A DNA stretch of 64,000 nucleotides, from assembly GCA_963676865.2 (NCBI GenBank), contig CAXXSS010000001.1, positions 186,001 through 250,000 on the forward strand. Direction: 5' to 3'. A model generated the notes under the pieces. It was given only the letters and a program-made list of their open reading frames with translations. It did not search any database and was not told the origin of the DNA. Position 1 is the stretch's first letter. Each line of letters starts with the position of its first letter. This DNA comes from JAAYUD01 sp963676865 (lineage in GTDB: Bacteria > Bacteroidota > Bacteroidia > Bacteroidales > Bacteroidaceae). Shown one piece after another: positions 51,695-61,077 of the stretch. Made by a program: the position numbers and the translations under genes.

Positions 51695-53881
51695 CTATTC
51701 TACGATTACTTCATCAATGAAGAACCATGAAGGATAACCTACGCCATAGTGCCAAGATGGGCATTCTTTGGTTGCGGTTATTTCTACTTTGATGTATCGT
51801 GCATTAATGGGTGTTGCTGAAACAGCTTCTATGTTTTTGAAAAGTACTTTGTTGATGCGCAGCTCTGGAATATTCACTGTTTGCCATGAGCTATAATGAA
51901 TACCATCGGTAGAGTAGGAAAATGCGACTTGGCGTGGAAGTAATATCCATGCACCTAATTGATGAAGAAAATCCACTCCTCCACGATGTATCTGTTTCGT
52001 TTCACCCAGATCGATAACGAAGGCACCGTCTTTTCCTTCCCATCCTACCCAGCTTTCCACATAGGTTGTTCCTCCATAAAGTCCATCGGTAAGAGCCTTC
52101 TGCCCTAATTCTACGTATTTATCGGATGGCTCAATAAGATATTTTATGGGTTTATGAAGTGCTATATTCTTGTTGTTTTGTCTTAAATATCTATCGCGAT
52201 ACAATTCACAATATTCGGCGGGTGGGTTGCTGCGTTCATTGAGACTTGGGACTTTGAAATAGGCAGCGCGTTGTTCGAATAGTGCCAAATCGCGACTCTC
52301 TTTTTCTGTATCCATATTGGGCTCGGTTCGGGCAATCTCTAGGGCCGCATATTGCAGAGGCAAGCGAGTGAGCCGTACTCTGTCTAAGAAGATTTGATTA
52401 TTGGCAACTGCTTTTTCTGCTTCATCGAATAGTTCGTTATAGCGTCTCATTAATATCGGTTTCAGCATCCCATTCTTATGCGTTATGGGAGAATCGTATA
52501 TCCAAAGGTCTTTACCGCTAGCAATGATGGCACCTTCCATGATGTTGATATACCTATATATATAAGGTGCAGCTTTACCATAATATCCTTTCAGAAAGTG
52601 CTGAGTAAGAGAGTCTACATCAGCATCGGCATTCCACATCAGTTTGGATACCAAATAAGTGCGTAACTCAGCAAAGTCACCGCCTCGGTTGCTGGATATT
52701 TGAGAGAAATGCATGGTGACATGATTGTCACGGAATAGACGGATATTGTCTTGCAAAACATGAAGGTTTGGAAAGGGAGAGACAAAATTGTCAAAGTTAA
52801 TACCGTAATCCCAAACATAGAGATTGTTGCTTATTTGAGACCACCCTTTTAATGCTTTCACAAATTCTTGTCCGCTACTGTTTTCTGTAAGTGAAACTTC
52901 TCGTTTGCAGTCAATATCGCATAGCATAATTACGACATTCTTTCTAGGTTTTACCAATTGGGGAGGTTGCATACTATATAGGTAGGCCAGTGTTGCAATT
53001 TGTTTGTCGGGAAAACGGTCGGCTATTTTATTAATAAACCGAATAAGACTACCCGAGTAGGCTCCTTCTTCTTTGTCTATCTGGCTACAGGCGGGGCATT
53101 TGCAATTTGTATTGTTGCCATCGTTTTGGCTGACGCATATTGTTTTCATATCCGGATGAGCTTTGAATATGGAGTCGAGGCGATGAACAACGATATTAAA
53201 TACATCCGGATTGGTGAGACACCATTGACTGGCAGCTCCCGGATGGCGTTTGCCGTTGTAGTATGCATAATATTCGGGATGCGAAGGACCGTATATTGCA
53301 GAAGGCAGTAAACGATCGAACGTGTGAACCCAATAGTCGGCAGCGAATACTTCATTGGGCTCTTCGAGTCGATACCACCATTTGTATATGCTATCATTTT
53401 GGAGTGCATAATTCTGAGTTTGCCTATATTGGAATGTGGGATTTTCGATGACGCTTTTGGATGGTAAAGATATATTTTGGGCCTTTGGTAATGAATAGAC
53501 CTGATCGCTCCAATAATCCATATTAAGATAATGTTCCAGAAAAGAGACAACGCCATAAACGATTCCATTTCCTAATCCACTGATGTGTAATATACCGCCT
53601 TCGCTGGATAAGGCAAAGCCATCGGCAGTTACATTTTTGGATGTTGTACCACCCAAAACAATATCATTGTGTTGCGGAGAGATGCTTGATGTGATTGTTA
53701 AACGGCATCCGGTAGATTCATAAATAAATCGTTGGAGAATATTCGCAGCGGTAAGATTGATTTTTGAATTGGGAATGCAGATAATTTTAGATTTTGAATG
53801 ACCATTCTTTACGATATTTACTTGAGCTCCTAAAGAACAAGTCGAAAATGCTAGTAATAATCCTATAACTATTTTCTTCAT
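51695..53881 (-). CDS. Secreted DUF4838 carbohydrate-active protein with C-terminal F5/8 discoidin domain
   Basis: The protein is 728 residues from the ATG before KKIVIGLLLAFSTCSLGA (signal peptide). The N-terminal part (about 20-120, IICIPNSKINLTAANILQRF) resembles the glycohydrolase-67-type N-domain. A DUF4838 barrel follows (about 140-480, with WCLTNPDVFN, VSQNDGNNTNCKCPACSQID, MLCDIDCKREVS and HFSQISSNRGGDFAELRTYL). About 590-728 forms a galactose-binding-like domain (WVGWEGKDGAFVIDLGETKQ). It probably degrades a host or dietary glycan outside the cytoplasm, but the substrate is unknown. A CxxxCKCPxC cluster near residue 265 may bind a metal. Confidence 0.82.
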   Translation of the reverse strand: MKKIVIGLLLAFSTCSLGAQVNIVKNGHSKSKIICIPNSKINLTAANILQRFIYESTGCRLTITSSISPQHNDIVLGGTTSKNVTADGFALSSEGGILHISGLGNGIVYGVVSFLEHYLNMDYWSDQVYSLPKAQNISLPSKSVIENPTFQYRQTQNYALQNDSIYKWWYRLEEPNEVFAADYWVHTFDRLLPSAIYGPSHPEYYAYYNGKRHPGAASQWCLTNPDVFNIVVHRLDSIFKAHPDMKTICVSQNDGNNTNCKCPACSQIDKEEGAYSGSLIRFINKIADRFPDKQIATLAYLYSMQPPQLVKPRKNVVIMLCDIDCKREVSLTENSSGQEFVKALKGWSQISNNLYVWDYGINFDNFVSPFPNLHVLQDNIRLFRDNHVTMHFSQISSNRGGDFAELRTYLVSKLMWNADADVDSLTQHFLKGYYGKAAPYIYRYINIMEGAIIASGKDLWIYDSPITHKNGMLKPILMRRYNELFDEAEKAVANNQIFLDRVRLTRLPLQYAALEIARTEPNMDTEKESRDLALFEQRAAYFKVPSLNERSNPPAEYCELYRDRYLRQNNKNIALHKPIKYLIEPSDKYVELGQKALTDGLYGGTTYVESWVGWEGKDGAFVIDLGETKQIHRGGVDFLHQLGAWILLPRQVAFSYSTDGIHYSSWQTVNIPELRINKVLFKNIEAVSATPINARYIKVEITATKECPSWHYGVGYPSWFFIDEVIVE

Positions 53882-53904
53882 GTGATGTGTTGTTAGTTTC
53901 ACTA

Positions 53905-53912
53905 CAAAGTTA
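53905..53912 (-). promoter_or_regulatory. -7 promoter box for the DUF4838 gene
   Basis: The minus strand reads TAACTTTG, matching TAnnTTTG, 23 bp before the ATG. Confidence 0.45.
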
Positions 53913-54040
53913 GCTGTTTTTTCGATATTTTAGAACTACGACTTTGGACTATCTGTGTTTTTATACTGATTCTTGTTGTTAGGGTATTATCAAAAAAGTA
54001 TAAATCTGATACAATCATTTTATTTTCTGATTGAAAATCA

Positions 54041-54048
54041 TAATTTTG
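54041..54048 (+). promoter_or_regulatory. -7 promoter box for the OmpA-family gene at 54.1 kb
   Basis: TAATTTTG fits TAnnTTTG and lies 42 bp before the ATG. The -33 element is not evident. Confidence 0.4.
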
Positions 54049-54090
54049 CATACTCAAGTAGTGTGTCATTAAACCTAAACTTTTTTGATT

Positions 54091-55236
54091 ATGAGAAGAA
54101 TCATCGTATTATGTGTAGTCGCTTTGACAGTATTTGCTTATGCCGGTGCTCAAACGGTTGAGTATAGTAAATTGACGGATAATTGGTTCTGGGGTATTGA
54201 TGCCGGCAGCTTTGCTAAAATAAAGAATCCCGGCAGAGATTTTCGTTCGGTTGTTGGTTTTAAAATGGGTAGATATTTGACTCCTGTTTTTGGACTTCGC
54301 CTAGATGCACAGGCATATATCAATTCCAATATCTTGAACCCAGATATGAAACCAAGTAAAGTTACATTCGATTATATGGCAGGGAGTATTGATGGCTTGT
54401 TCAATTTAAATAATTTGTTTTGTCGCTATAAAGGAACTCCAGACTGTGTCGAATTGGTTTTGGTAACCGGTATAGGTGTTATTCATGGTAATGGTAATTC
54501 TGATTATCGTACAGATAAGGCTTTGATGAAAATAGGTGGGCAACTAAATATAAATTTAGGGAAATCTAAAATATGGCAATTTAATATTGAGCCGGATGTG
54601 TGCTATTATACTAATAGTGGCGTCGGCCATAAGATTATGAATATTAACCGTGCTTTTGGTCAGGTTACCGGTGGCTTTACTTATAAATTTGGTAATAGTA
54701 ACGGTACTCACAATTTTAAACTTGCCAAGTTATATGATCAGCTTGAGATCAATGCTTTGAATGCTAAAATCAACAATTTGAGGAACGTCGCAACCGAGAA
54801 GGATAATGCTATTAGCAGTAATTTGCAGCAAATAGAAGACCTGAAGGCTAAATTGGCAGAATGTGAAGCTATTCCAAAAACAATAACCAAATCTGAAATT
54901 GTTACCAATACGACTTTGGCTCCCGTAGTAATCTTTGATCAGGGTAAAGCCGTCATAAATCCGTCTCAAGCTCCAAGTGTGAACATGATAGCTAAATTTC
55001 TAAGGAATCATCCCGCTTCGAAACTTCTCATTAAAGGCTATGCTTCGCCGGAGGGTAATATTGAAATAAATCAAAAGCTTTCTTTGGCACGTGCGAATGC
55101 TGTAAAAAGTATGTTGGTGAACAAATATAAAATGGATGAAGAACGCCTTACTGTTCAAGGTATGGGAGCAACAACCGATGTATTTTCTGAAGCTGATTGG
55201 AATCGTGTTTGTACTTTCATAGAAATAGCGAAATAG
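54091..55236 (+). CDS. OmpA-family outer-membrane protein with N-terminal beta-barrel-like region
   Basis: The protein is 381 residues from the ATG before RRIIVLCVVALTVFAYAGAQ (signal peptide). About residues 30-215 alternate in a beta-barrel-like pattern (FGLRLDAQAYINS, MAGSIDGLFNLNNLF, VTGGFTYKFG). A coiled coil follows (about 220-265). The C-terminal OmpA-like domain (about 275-381) has ASKLLIKGYASPEGNIEINQ and LSLARANAVKSMLVNKYKMD, ending with a variant of the usual R-x-x-E-I motif (CTFIEIAK). It is likely an outer-membrane protein anchored to peptidoglycan. Function beyond structure is unknown; it is not in an operon with the TonB cassette, which has its own promoter. Confidence 0.82.
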   Translation: MRRIIVLCVVALTVFAYAGAQTVEYSKLTDNWFWGIDAGSFAKIKNPGRDFRSVVGFKMGRYLTPVFGLRLDAQAYINSNILNPDMKPSKVTFDYMAGSIDGLFNLNNLFCRYKGTPDCVELVLVTGIGVIHGNGNSDYRTDKALMKIGGQLNINLGKSKIWQFNIEPDVCYYTNSGVGHKIMNINRAFGQVTGGFTYKFGNSNGTHNFKLAKLYDQLEINALNAKINNLRNVATEKDNAISSNLQQIEDLKAKLAECEAIPKTITKSEIVTNTTLAPVVIFDQGKAVINPSQAPSVNMIAKFLRNHPASKLLIKGYASPEGNIEINQKLSLARANAVKSMLVNKYKMDEERLTVQGMGATTDVFSEADWNRVCTFIEIAK

Positions 55237-55399
55237 ATATTACAGGTTTAAAATATACCATCTTTCTATAAAGAGTTTGTGATTAATATTACAAATCCTT
55301 TTTTATTGTTTTCATGATAAAAGCTGTATACAAAAAAGTATTTCGTCTAATTTAAACGCTATTTCATCTAAATAATTTATACTGAAATATTTTATGGCG

Positions 55400-55407
55400 T
55401 ATCTTTG
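55400..55407 (+). promoter_or_regulatory. -7 promoter box of the TonB-DUF4249-LytS-LytTR cassette
   Basis: TATCTTTG is an exact TAnnTTTG match 52 bp before the TonB receptor ATG. No clear -33 element. Confidence 0.5.
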
Positions 55408-55459
55408 CTCCCGTTAAAAAGAAGGTAAATTATTTAGGTAACGTATAATCTCAAAGTGA

Positions 55460-57826
55460 ATGGAGACTAATAAAAAAATTGAATTTAAATTGAAAACTAG
55501 ACTAAACTTTATTGGAATTTGGGTATGTAGTTTTTTAATTTGCATGTGTGTTGCTCAAAATTGTTTTTCAGAAGGATCGGGATCTAAATTTATGATCAGT
55601 GGTATCGTGAAAGATCAGGCAACGGGTACTCCCTTACCGGGGGCTAATGTGTATATCTTGGAATTGAAACGAGGAGTTGTTACTGACGAAGAGGGTAAAT
55701 ATCTTTTTAGAATTCCTGGGGGAAGTTATAATATTAAGGTGTCGTTTATCGGTTATACCACAGAAAAACGATTGTTGAATGTTGATGGAATCACGACTAG
55801 TGATTTTGCTTTGCTCCCAAATACACAATTACAAGAAGTAGTTGTTACTTCTAAAAAGAAAGACGAAAACCTTTCGAAATTGAATATGGGAGTACAGAAA
55901 TTGACGGCCAATGAGATTCAAAAGATGCCTGCGTTGATGGGAGAAGTGGATGTGATAAAGGCATTGCAATTATTGCCTGGCGTGCAGAGTACATCGGAGG
56001 GAAGTTCCGGATTCAGTGTAAGAGGTGGGTCGGCAGACCAAAACTTAATATTGCTGGACGATGTGAATATTTACAATGCATCTCATATGTTCGGTTTCTT
56101 TTCTGTTTTTAATAATGATGCCGTAAAAAGTGTAGAACTATATAAAGGTAATCTACCCATGAAATATGGTGGTCGGTTGTCGTCTCTTTTGGATGTGAAG
56201 CTAAAAGACCATGCCCCCGAAAAAATAAAAGGGACAGGAGGTATAGGAATTATATCAAGCCGTCTGACAGTAGAGGGGCCTCTCGGTAAGAATACTTCTT
56301 GGCTTGTTAGCGGTAGACGGAGTTATGCCGATTTGTTTTTGAAATTATCTTCAGATCCTGATAAACGGAGTGAAACGCTTTATTTTTATGATGTTAATGC
56401 GAAAATATCTCATCGGTTTTCACCTAGCGATAAAGTCTCTTTAAATCTTTATACAGGGAAAGACAATTTTGATTCTTCTTTTGGCAGTTTTAATTATGGT
56501 AGTTCGGTTGCATCAGTCTATTGGAATCATCTTTTCTCACAAAATATGTTGTCTCGATTAAGCTTGGATTATACCAGATATCAGTACGCTTTGCAGTCTT
56601 CAATGTCAAACTCTAAGGTGAAATGGGCCTCGAATATACAAGATTTGGCCCTACGCTGGAACATGGATCATGAGGTATCGGATAAGGTAAAGTTGGAATA
56701 TGGATTGTCGTCCACGTTTCATCAGTTTGAACCGGCATTCATTACTCGTCCCGATTATCCAAACTATAGAATGCAACGGTCTTATGCGTTGGAACACAGT
56801 ATTTATATGGGGATAGACCATAAGCTCAATGATCGTATTAGTTTGAAATACGGTTTGCGTGCTACAGCTTTTCAGAATATGGGCAAAGCATCGGTATATT
56901 CTTACAACAAAGATTATGAAGTAGCAGATACGACCTTTTATAAGAAAGGAAAGATTTATCATACCTATTTGAAATATGAACCTCGATTTGGAGCGGTATA
57001 TAGATTAAACGACTACTCGTCGGTCAAGGCAAATTATAGTCATAATGTACAATTTGTTCAGATTGCAAATGGTTCGGCTTCTGGTTCTCCTTTGGACTTA
57101 TGGTTTCCGGCAAGTAAGAATATAAAACCGCAGCAAGCTGATTTGTATTCGGTAGGATATTTCCGCAATTTCAGTAATAATGCCATAGAAATGTCTGTTG
57201 AATTCTATTATAAGAAAATGAACGATGTCATTGATTTTGTAGATAATGCGCAGTTACTTTTGAACGATAAGCTTGAAGGAGAGGTTAGAACAGGTAAAGG
57301 AAAAGCTTATGGTCTGGAGATCATGCTAAAGAAGAATGTGGGTCGTCTTACCGGATTTATTAACTATACTCTTTCGCGTACCGAACGTACAGTGCCCGGT
57401 ATCAATAATGGAAAAACATACTTATCTCCGACAGATAAACCGCATTGCGTGAATCTGATGCTTTCGTATGAGTATTCCAAAAAGTGGAGCTTTTCGGCAG
57501 GATGGGTATATGCTACAGGTAACCCAGTTACATATCCTACCGGACGAATGGAAATAAATGGAGAATATTTCCCGATCTATTCAGGCAGAAATACATCGAG
57601 AAGATCGGATTATCATCGTTTAGACCTGTCGGCTACTTATACTCCGACCAAGAAACCGAAGAATTTCTTGCAGGGCGAATGGACATTCTCATTATATAAT
57701 GCTTATTGGCACAAGAATCCTTGGATGGTTTCTTTCGACCAAAATACAAGTACAGGTATACCTAAGGCTCGAATGACCTATTTGTTTGGAGCTGTACCTT
57801 CAATAACATATAATTTTAAATTCTAA
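55460..57826 (+). CDS. TonB-dependent outer-membrane receptor with carboxypeptidase-like domain
   Basis: The protein is 788 residues. It has an N-terminal hydrophobic signal (to about 40) and a carboxypeptidase regulatory-like domain (about 45-125, ISGIVKDQATGTPLPGANVY). The plug (about 130-230) contains LPGVQSTSEGSSGFSVRGGS and NLILLDDVNIYN, and a shorter barrel than SusC ends PSITYNFKF. It is not of the SusC type, lacking the SusC signature and a SusD partner. It is followed 13 bp later by a DUF4249 lipoprotein and then a kinase/regulator pair, so it probably imports or senses an unknown ligand for that system. Confidence 0.9.
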   Translation: METNKKIEFKLKTRLNFIGIWVCSFLICMCVAQNCFSEGSGSKFMISGIVKDQATGTPLPGANVYILELKRGVVTDEEGKYLFRIPGGSYNIKVSFIGYTTEKRLLNVDGITTSDFALLPNTQLQEVVVTSKKKDENLSKLNMGVQKLTANEIQKMPALMGEVDVIKALQLLPGVQSTSEGSSGFSVRGGSADQNLILLDDVNIYNASHMFGFFSVFNNDAVKSVELYKGNLPMKYGGRLSSLLDVKLKDHAPEKIKGTGGIGIISSRLTVEGPLGKNTSWLVSGRRSYADLFLKLSSDPDKRSETLYFYDVNAKISHRFSPSDKVSLNLYTGKDNFDSSFGSFNYGSSVASVYWNHLFSQNMLSRLSLDYTRYQYALQSSMSNSKVKWASNIQDLALRWNMDHEVSDKVKLEYGLSSTFHQFEPAFITRPDYPNYRMQRSYALEHSIYMGIDHKLNDRISLKYGLRATAFQNMGKASVYSYNKDYEVADTTFYKKGKIYHTYLKYEPRFGAVYRLNDYSSVKANYSHNVQFVQIANGSASGSPLDLWFPASKNIKPQQADLYSVGYFRNFSNNAIEMSVEFYYKKMNDVIDFVDNAQLLLNDKLEGEVRTGKGKAYGLEIMLKKNVGRLTGFINYTLSRTERTVPGINNGKTYLSPTDKPHCVNLMLSYEYSKKWSFSAGWVYATGNPVTYPTGRMEINGEYFPIYSGRNTSRRSDYHRLDLSATYTPTKKPKNFLQGEWTFSLYNAYWHKNPWMVSFDQNTSTGIPKARMTYLFGAVPSITYNFKF

Positions 57827-57839
57827 AAATACGATAAAT

Positions 57840-58769
57840 ATGAAAGCGATATATAAACAAATGAAATCATACCTTTGGCTGGCATATATTATCTCCTTGC
57901 CGCTATTGTCTTCTTGTACGGAGGATACGACAATTACTACATCCAATTCTACACCGGTACCTGTTATTTATGGAACAATAACAGATCATAATGTCCGTCA
58001 ACAGATAGACTTAAACAGTTCTACCGGATATTTTGACAAGTCTCAGAATAAGCGTATATCCAATGCGACAGTTACGTTGCAGGAAGATAGTGTTGGAGTA
58101 ACTCACTATTATACTCTGGCACAAGATTCCATAGGATCGGGAATATATATGACTGCAAACCCGATGGCTGGCAGACCCGGATGGAAATACAAACTGACAG
58201 TGAATATGGATTTTAATCAAGATGGTAGCCCAGAGACGTATATGGCCGAATGCACAATGCTGCAAAAGTTGGATGTAGACTCTATTAACGTTACGAAAAT
58301 GAAAGAGGCGTCATATACCGTATATTCATTAAATATCAGTGCTCAAGATCCTAAGAATGAGAAAAACTATTACTTTTGCAAATATAGTGTGAATGACTCG
58401 TTACATAATGAAATCAGCAAATATATTGTTTTTGATGATATAGGTCTCGATGGAATGTATGTCAAAGATCTGGCTATATGGCATTTCTTTGATAAAAGTA
58501 ATAAGAGTAAATTCAGTGATCAAGATGCCGATGAGATGGTTTTCTTGTCGGGAGGTGATAGAATGAGTGCCGAAGTGAGTAATATAACTAAGGGATATTA
58601 TGATTTTATTACCAGTTGCCAGAATCAGAAAAATGGTTCGAATCCTTTTTTCGGTGGACCTCCTGCTAATATTCCTACGAATATATCGGGCGGAGCAAGA
58701 GGATATTTCACAGCTTATGCAACTTCGTCCGCAAAGTGTGTAGTGCCTACTAAGTTTACTGCTAACTAA
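57840..58769 (+). CDS. DUF4249 outer-membrane lipoprotein
   Basis: The protein is 309 residues with a lipoprotein signal (SLPLLSSC, Cys26). A beta-rich DUF4249 body follows, with an early TITDHNVRQQIDLNSSTGYF region, repeated Tyr-rich strands (HYYTLAQDSIGSGIYMTANP) and a late SGGDRMSAEVSNITKGYYDF block. DUF4249 proteins almost always follow a TonB receptor of the upstream kind in Bacteroidota and may act as its surface-exposed lid or ligand binder, comparable to SusD. The ligand is unknown. The kinase gene starts 27 bp later. Confidence 0.82.
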   Translation: MKAIYKQMKSYLWLAYIISLPLLSSCTEDTTITTSNSTPVPVIYGTITDHNVRQQIDLNSSTGYFDKSQNKRISNATVTLQEDSVGVTHYYTLAQDSIGSGIYMTANPMAGRPGWKYKLTVNMDFNQDGSPETYMAECTMLQKLDVDSINVTKMKEASYTVYSLNISAQDPKNEKNYYFCKYSVNDSLHNEISKYIVFDDIGLDGMYVKDLAIWHFFDKSNKSKFSDQDADEMVFLSGGDRMSAEVSNITKGYYDFITSCQNQKNGSNPFFGGPPANIPTNISGGARGYFTAYATSSAKCVVPTKFTAN

Positions 58770-58796
58770 TTGATATTGAAACATAATGAATAAGCA

Positions 58797-59876
58797 ATGA
58801 ACAACGATCAGGTATTAAAAGAAGAGGCTTCCTGCCCGATTATATTGAGATGGCTTCCATACATTATGCAACTGTTGTATCTGGGAGTTATTGTAATGAC
58901 AGGAAAAGGTACCTATACTGGTTCTATTAGTGTCTTTGGTAATATTCGTATCGGTGTTGATGAATTGTTTGGTGTTGGATTGTTTTTATATACGGTATTA
59001 GTCACTTTTTTCGTTTCTGAATTTTTAATGCCCAAGATCCTTTTCAAGAAGAAATACTTTTTGTATTTCTTCTTGGTCTTGGCTTTAATCGCTTTGACCA
59101 CCTTTTTAATTGTCAATGTTCAAAGGCTATTGGTTCCATATCTGGTAAATAAAAAGGAGATAAGTGAGGCTTATGTCGGCTTTATACACAAGCTGTTTGA
59201 TATAACTGTGTTGTTTATTGTTCTTTTTGGTCCATTCTCCTATTGGAAAATATTACAGAAGTGGACAAAAGATAATAATAGAATTCATGAACTGGAAAAG
59301 GCTACAATTCAATCAGAACTTCAACAACTGAAGAATCAGATAAATCCACATTTTCTATTCAACATGCTTAATAACGCAAATGTATTGATACGTAAGGACC
59401 CCGCAAAAGCTTCAGAGACGTTAGTGGGATTGAGCGAATTGCTTAGGTATCAGTTGTACGAAAGCTCGCGTCCAAAAGTACTGTTGGCTAGTGATATAAA
59501 AGAGCTGCGAGACTTCTTGAATTTGGAAAAGCTGCGCAGAGATCATTTTGAGTTTTCCATTGAGGTTATAGGGGAGGTCAACGCTATATTTCTACCACCT
59601 CTGCTTTTTATTCCATTTGTAGAAAATGCAACGAAGCATAATTTGGACCCGGAGAGAACATCATATATTCATATTGTATTTGAGATTCAGAATAAATATT
59701 TGCTCTTTTCCTGCATCAATTCAAAGCTTGCCGGAGGTATCGAAAAGTCTTCTCAAGGTGGAATAGGGCTAAATAATTCTTATCGTCGCTTAAAACTTCT
59801 GTACGATGATCAATATAACTTGGATATTAAAGATGAAAAAGATACTTTTACTGTCAATTTGAAAATCCCAATATGA
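58797..59876 (+). CDS. LytS/YehU-type sensor histidine kinase
   Basis: The protein is 359 residues with four predicted membrane helices (about 16-35, 57-79, 88-105, 133-150). A His_kinase domain has the phospho-acceptor in QINPHFLFNMLNN (H185), and a HATPase domain has PPLLFIPFVENATKHNL and GGIGLNNSYRRL. The short membrane sensor has no large periplasmic domain, so the signal may come through the membrane or through a partner such as the TonB receptor/DUF4249 pair. It is followed 9 bp later by its response regulator. Confidence 0.9.
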   Translation: MNNDQVLKEEASCPIILRWLPYIMQLLYLGVIVMTGKGTYTGSISVFGNIRIGVDELFGVGLFLYTVLVTFFVSEFLMPKILFKKKYFLYFFLVLALIALTTFLIVNVQRLLVPYLVNKKEISEAYVGFIHKLFDITVLFIVLFGPFSYWKILQKWTKDNNRIHELEKATIQSELQQLKNQINPHFLFNMLNNANVLIRKDPAKASETLVGLSELLRYQLYESSRPKVLLASDIKELRDFLNLEKLRRDHFEFSIEVIGEVNAIFLPPLLFIPFVENATKHNLDPERTSYIHIVFEIQNKYLLFSCINSKLAGGIEKSSQGGIGLNNSYRRLKLLYDDQYNLDIKDEKDTFTVNLKIPI

Positions 59877-59885
59877 AAAGATGAT

Positions 59886-60611
59886 ATGAAATCTATTATT
59901 GTAGACGATGAACCTCTGGCACGCGAGGGAATAAAAATGTTGATGGACGAACATGATGCACTTGAGTTGGTAGGAGAATTTGGTAATGCCAATGCTGCTG
60001 CTCTCTATTTGCTCGACAATCAAGTTGATTTGATCTTTTTAGATATACAAATGCCGGGCATTACTGGTCTGGAATTTGCAAAATCTATTCCTAAAGCGAC
60101 ATTAGTTATTTTTACAACGGCGTATTCTGAGTTTGCATTAGAAAGCTATGATGTAGATGCATTGGATTATTTATTGAAGCCTATAGCAAAAAGCCGTTTC
60201 GATAAAGCTGTGAAGAAGGCTCTTTCGTATTATGAAATGATGACTGCCGAAAATAAAATGGATAATATCCTCGAATCGGTTAATGAAGAATATATATTTG
60301 TCCGTTCGGATAGAAAGGTCTGTAAGATTGATTTGAAAAACATTTTGTTTATTGAAGGATTAAAAGATTATGTCGTCATTCGCACCATTGATCAACATTA
60401 TATTACCGCAATCAACATGAAGAATATTTATGGTAGGCTTCCTAAAAATATTTTTGTGCGAGTCAGCAAATCATACGTAGTCAATGTCATGCATATCGAT
60501 TCATTCGACAATAACGATCTTCAGATAGGAAAGTATGAAATACCTATCGGGGCTGCTTATCGTAATGATTTCTACGATAATTTCGTAACAAAGCGAATGC
60601 TAAATAAATAG
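59886..60611 (+). CDS. LytTR-family response regulator
   Basis: This 241-residue protein has an N-terminal receiver with the acidic pocket IIVDDEP and the phospho-acceptor in LIFLDIQMPG (D53). The switch Lys is in DYLLKPIAKSRFDKAV. A C-terminal LytTR DNA-binding domain (about 140-238) contains FIEGLKDYVVIRTIDQHYIT and RVSKSYVVNVMHIDSF. It binds DNA through beta strands rather than an HTH. It forms a cognate pair with the kinase encoded just upstream, and the likely target is the cassette's own promoter. A hairpin terminator follows. Confidence 0.92.
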   Translation: MKSIIVDDEPLAREGIKMLMDEHDALELVGEFGNANAAALYLLDNQVDLIFLDIQMPGITGLEFAKSIPKATLVIFTTAYSEFALESYDVDALDYLLKPIAKSRFDKAVKKALSYYEMMTAENKMDNILESVNEEYIFVRSDRKVCKIDLKNILFIEGLKDYVVIRTIDQHYITAINMKNIYGRLPKNIFVRVSKSYVVNVMHIDSFDNNDLQIGKYEIPIGAAYRNDFYDNFVTKRMLNK

Positions 60612-60680
60612 TATATTATTATTTCAATCGAATACACGGGTTCGCAAACACTTTAGGCGAACCATATGCGCATGCTATTC

Positions 60681-60713
60681 CATACATGAGTTCGGAATAA
60701 GAATTCATGTATG
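60681..60713 (+). terminator. Hairpin after the LytTR regulator gene
   Basis: CATACATGAGTTC and GAATTCATGTATG form a 13-bp stem with one mismatch and a 7-nt loop, followed by CATTTTAG. A smaller stem (GGTTCGC / GCGAACC, 60639-60663) precedes it. Either may end transcription of the cassette. Confidence 0.45.
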
Positions 60714-60825
60714 CATTTTAGTCACGCCAAATATCTATCAAGCAATATATTAAATGCAATTTGAGACTGTGATGGAACATAAAAGAATGTATTCAGAAAG
60801 ATTTTATTTCTTTGTCCCAAGAAGA

Positions 60826-60919
60826 TTGTCGTTCCATATATGTGATTCGATCAACTCACATATGTGAGTCGATCGTTCCACATATATGAGTTGATCGAAT
60901 CACATATATGGAACGACAA
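60826..60919. repeat. 94-bp giant palindrome with iterated CATATATG-type motifs
   Basis: Arms 60826-60858 and 60887-60919 are perfectly complementary over 33 bp. Pairing continues inward to 60866/60879 with a single mismatch, leaving a 12-nt loop. The arms contain repeated CACATATATG/CATATGTG and TCGATC motifs, themselves small palindromes. It lies in the 388-bp gap between the LytTR gene and the IS66 element, with nothing else recognisable besides the two small stems near the regulator. Confidence 0.8.
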
Positions 60920-60990
60920 AACCTGAATGAGTCAACAAAAATACCTTAAATACGATACCCCTGATTCAATAAGATGTGTACAAAATATCT

Positions 60991-60998
60991 TCTTCCAG
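60991..60998. repeat. Left 8-bp target-site duplication of IS66
   Basis: TCTTCCAG, repeated exactly at 63550-63557. Confidence 0.9.
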
Positions 60999-61044
60999 GT
61001 AAGCGTCTCGGCGATTATGCCTTTTCTGGTAAGCTCCCGCTCGT

Positions 61045-61052
61045 TACCTTTG
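61045..61052 (+). promoter_or_regulatory. -7 promoter box of IS66 tnpA
   Basis: TACCTTTG matches TAnnTTTG 25 bp before the tnpA ATG, just inside the left terminal repeat. Confidence 0.5.
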
Positions 61053-61077
61053 TGCTGATTTAAAAATAAAATTAGAA

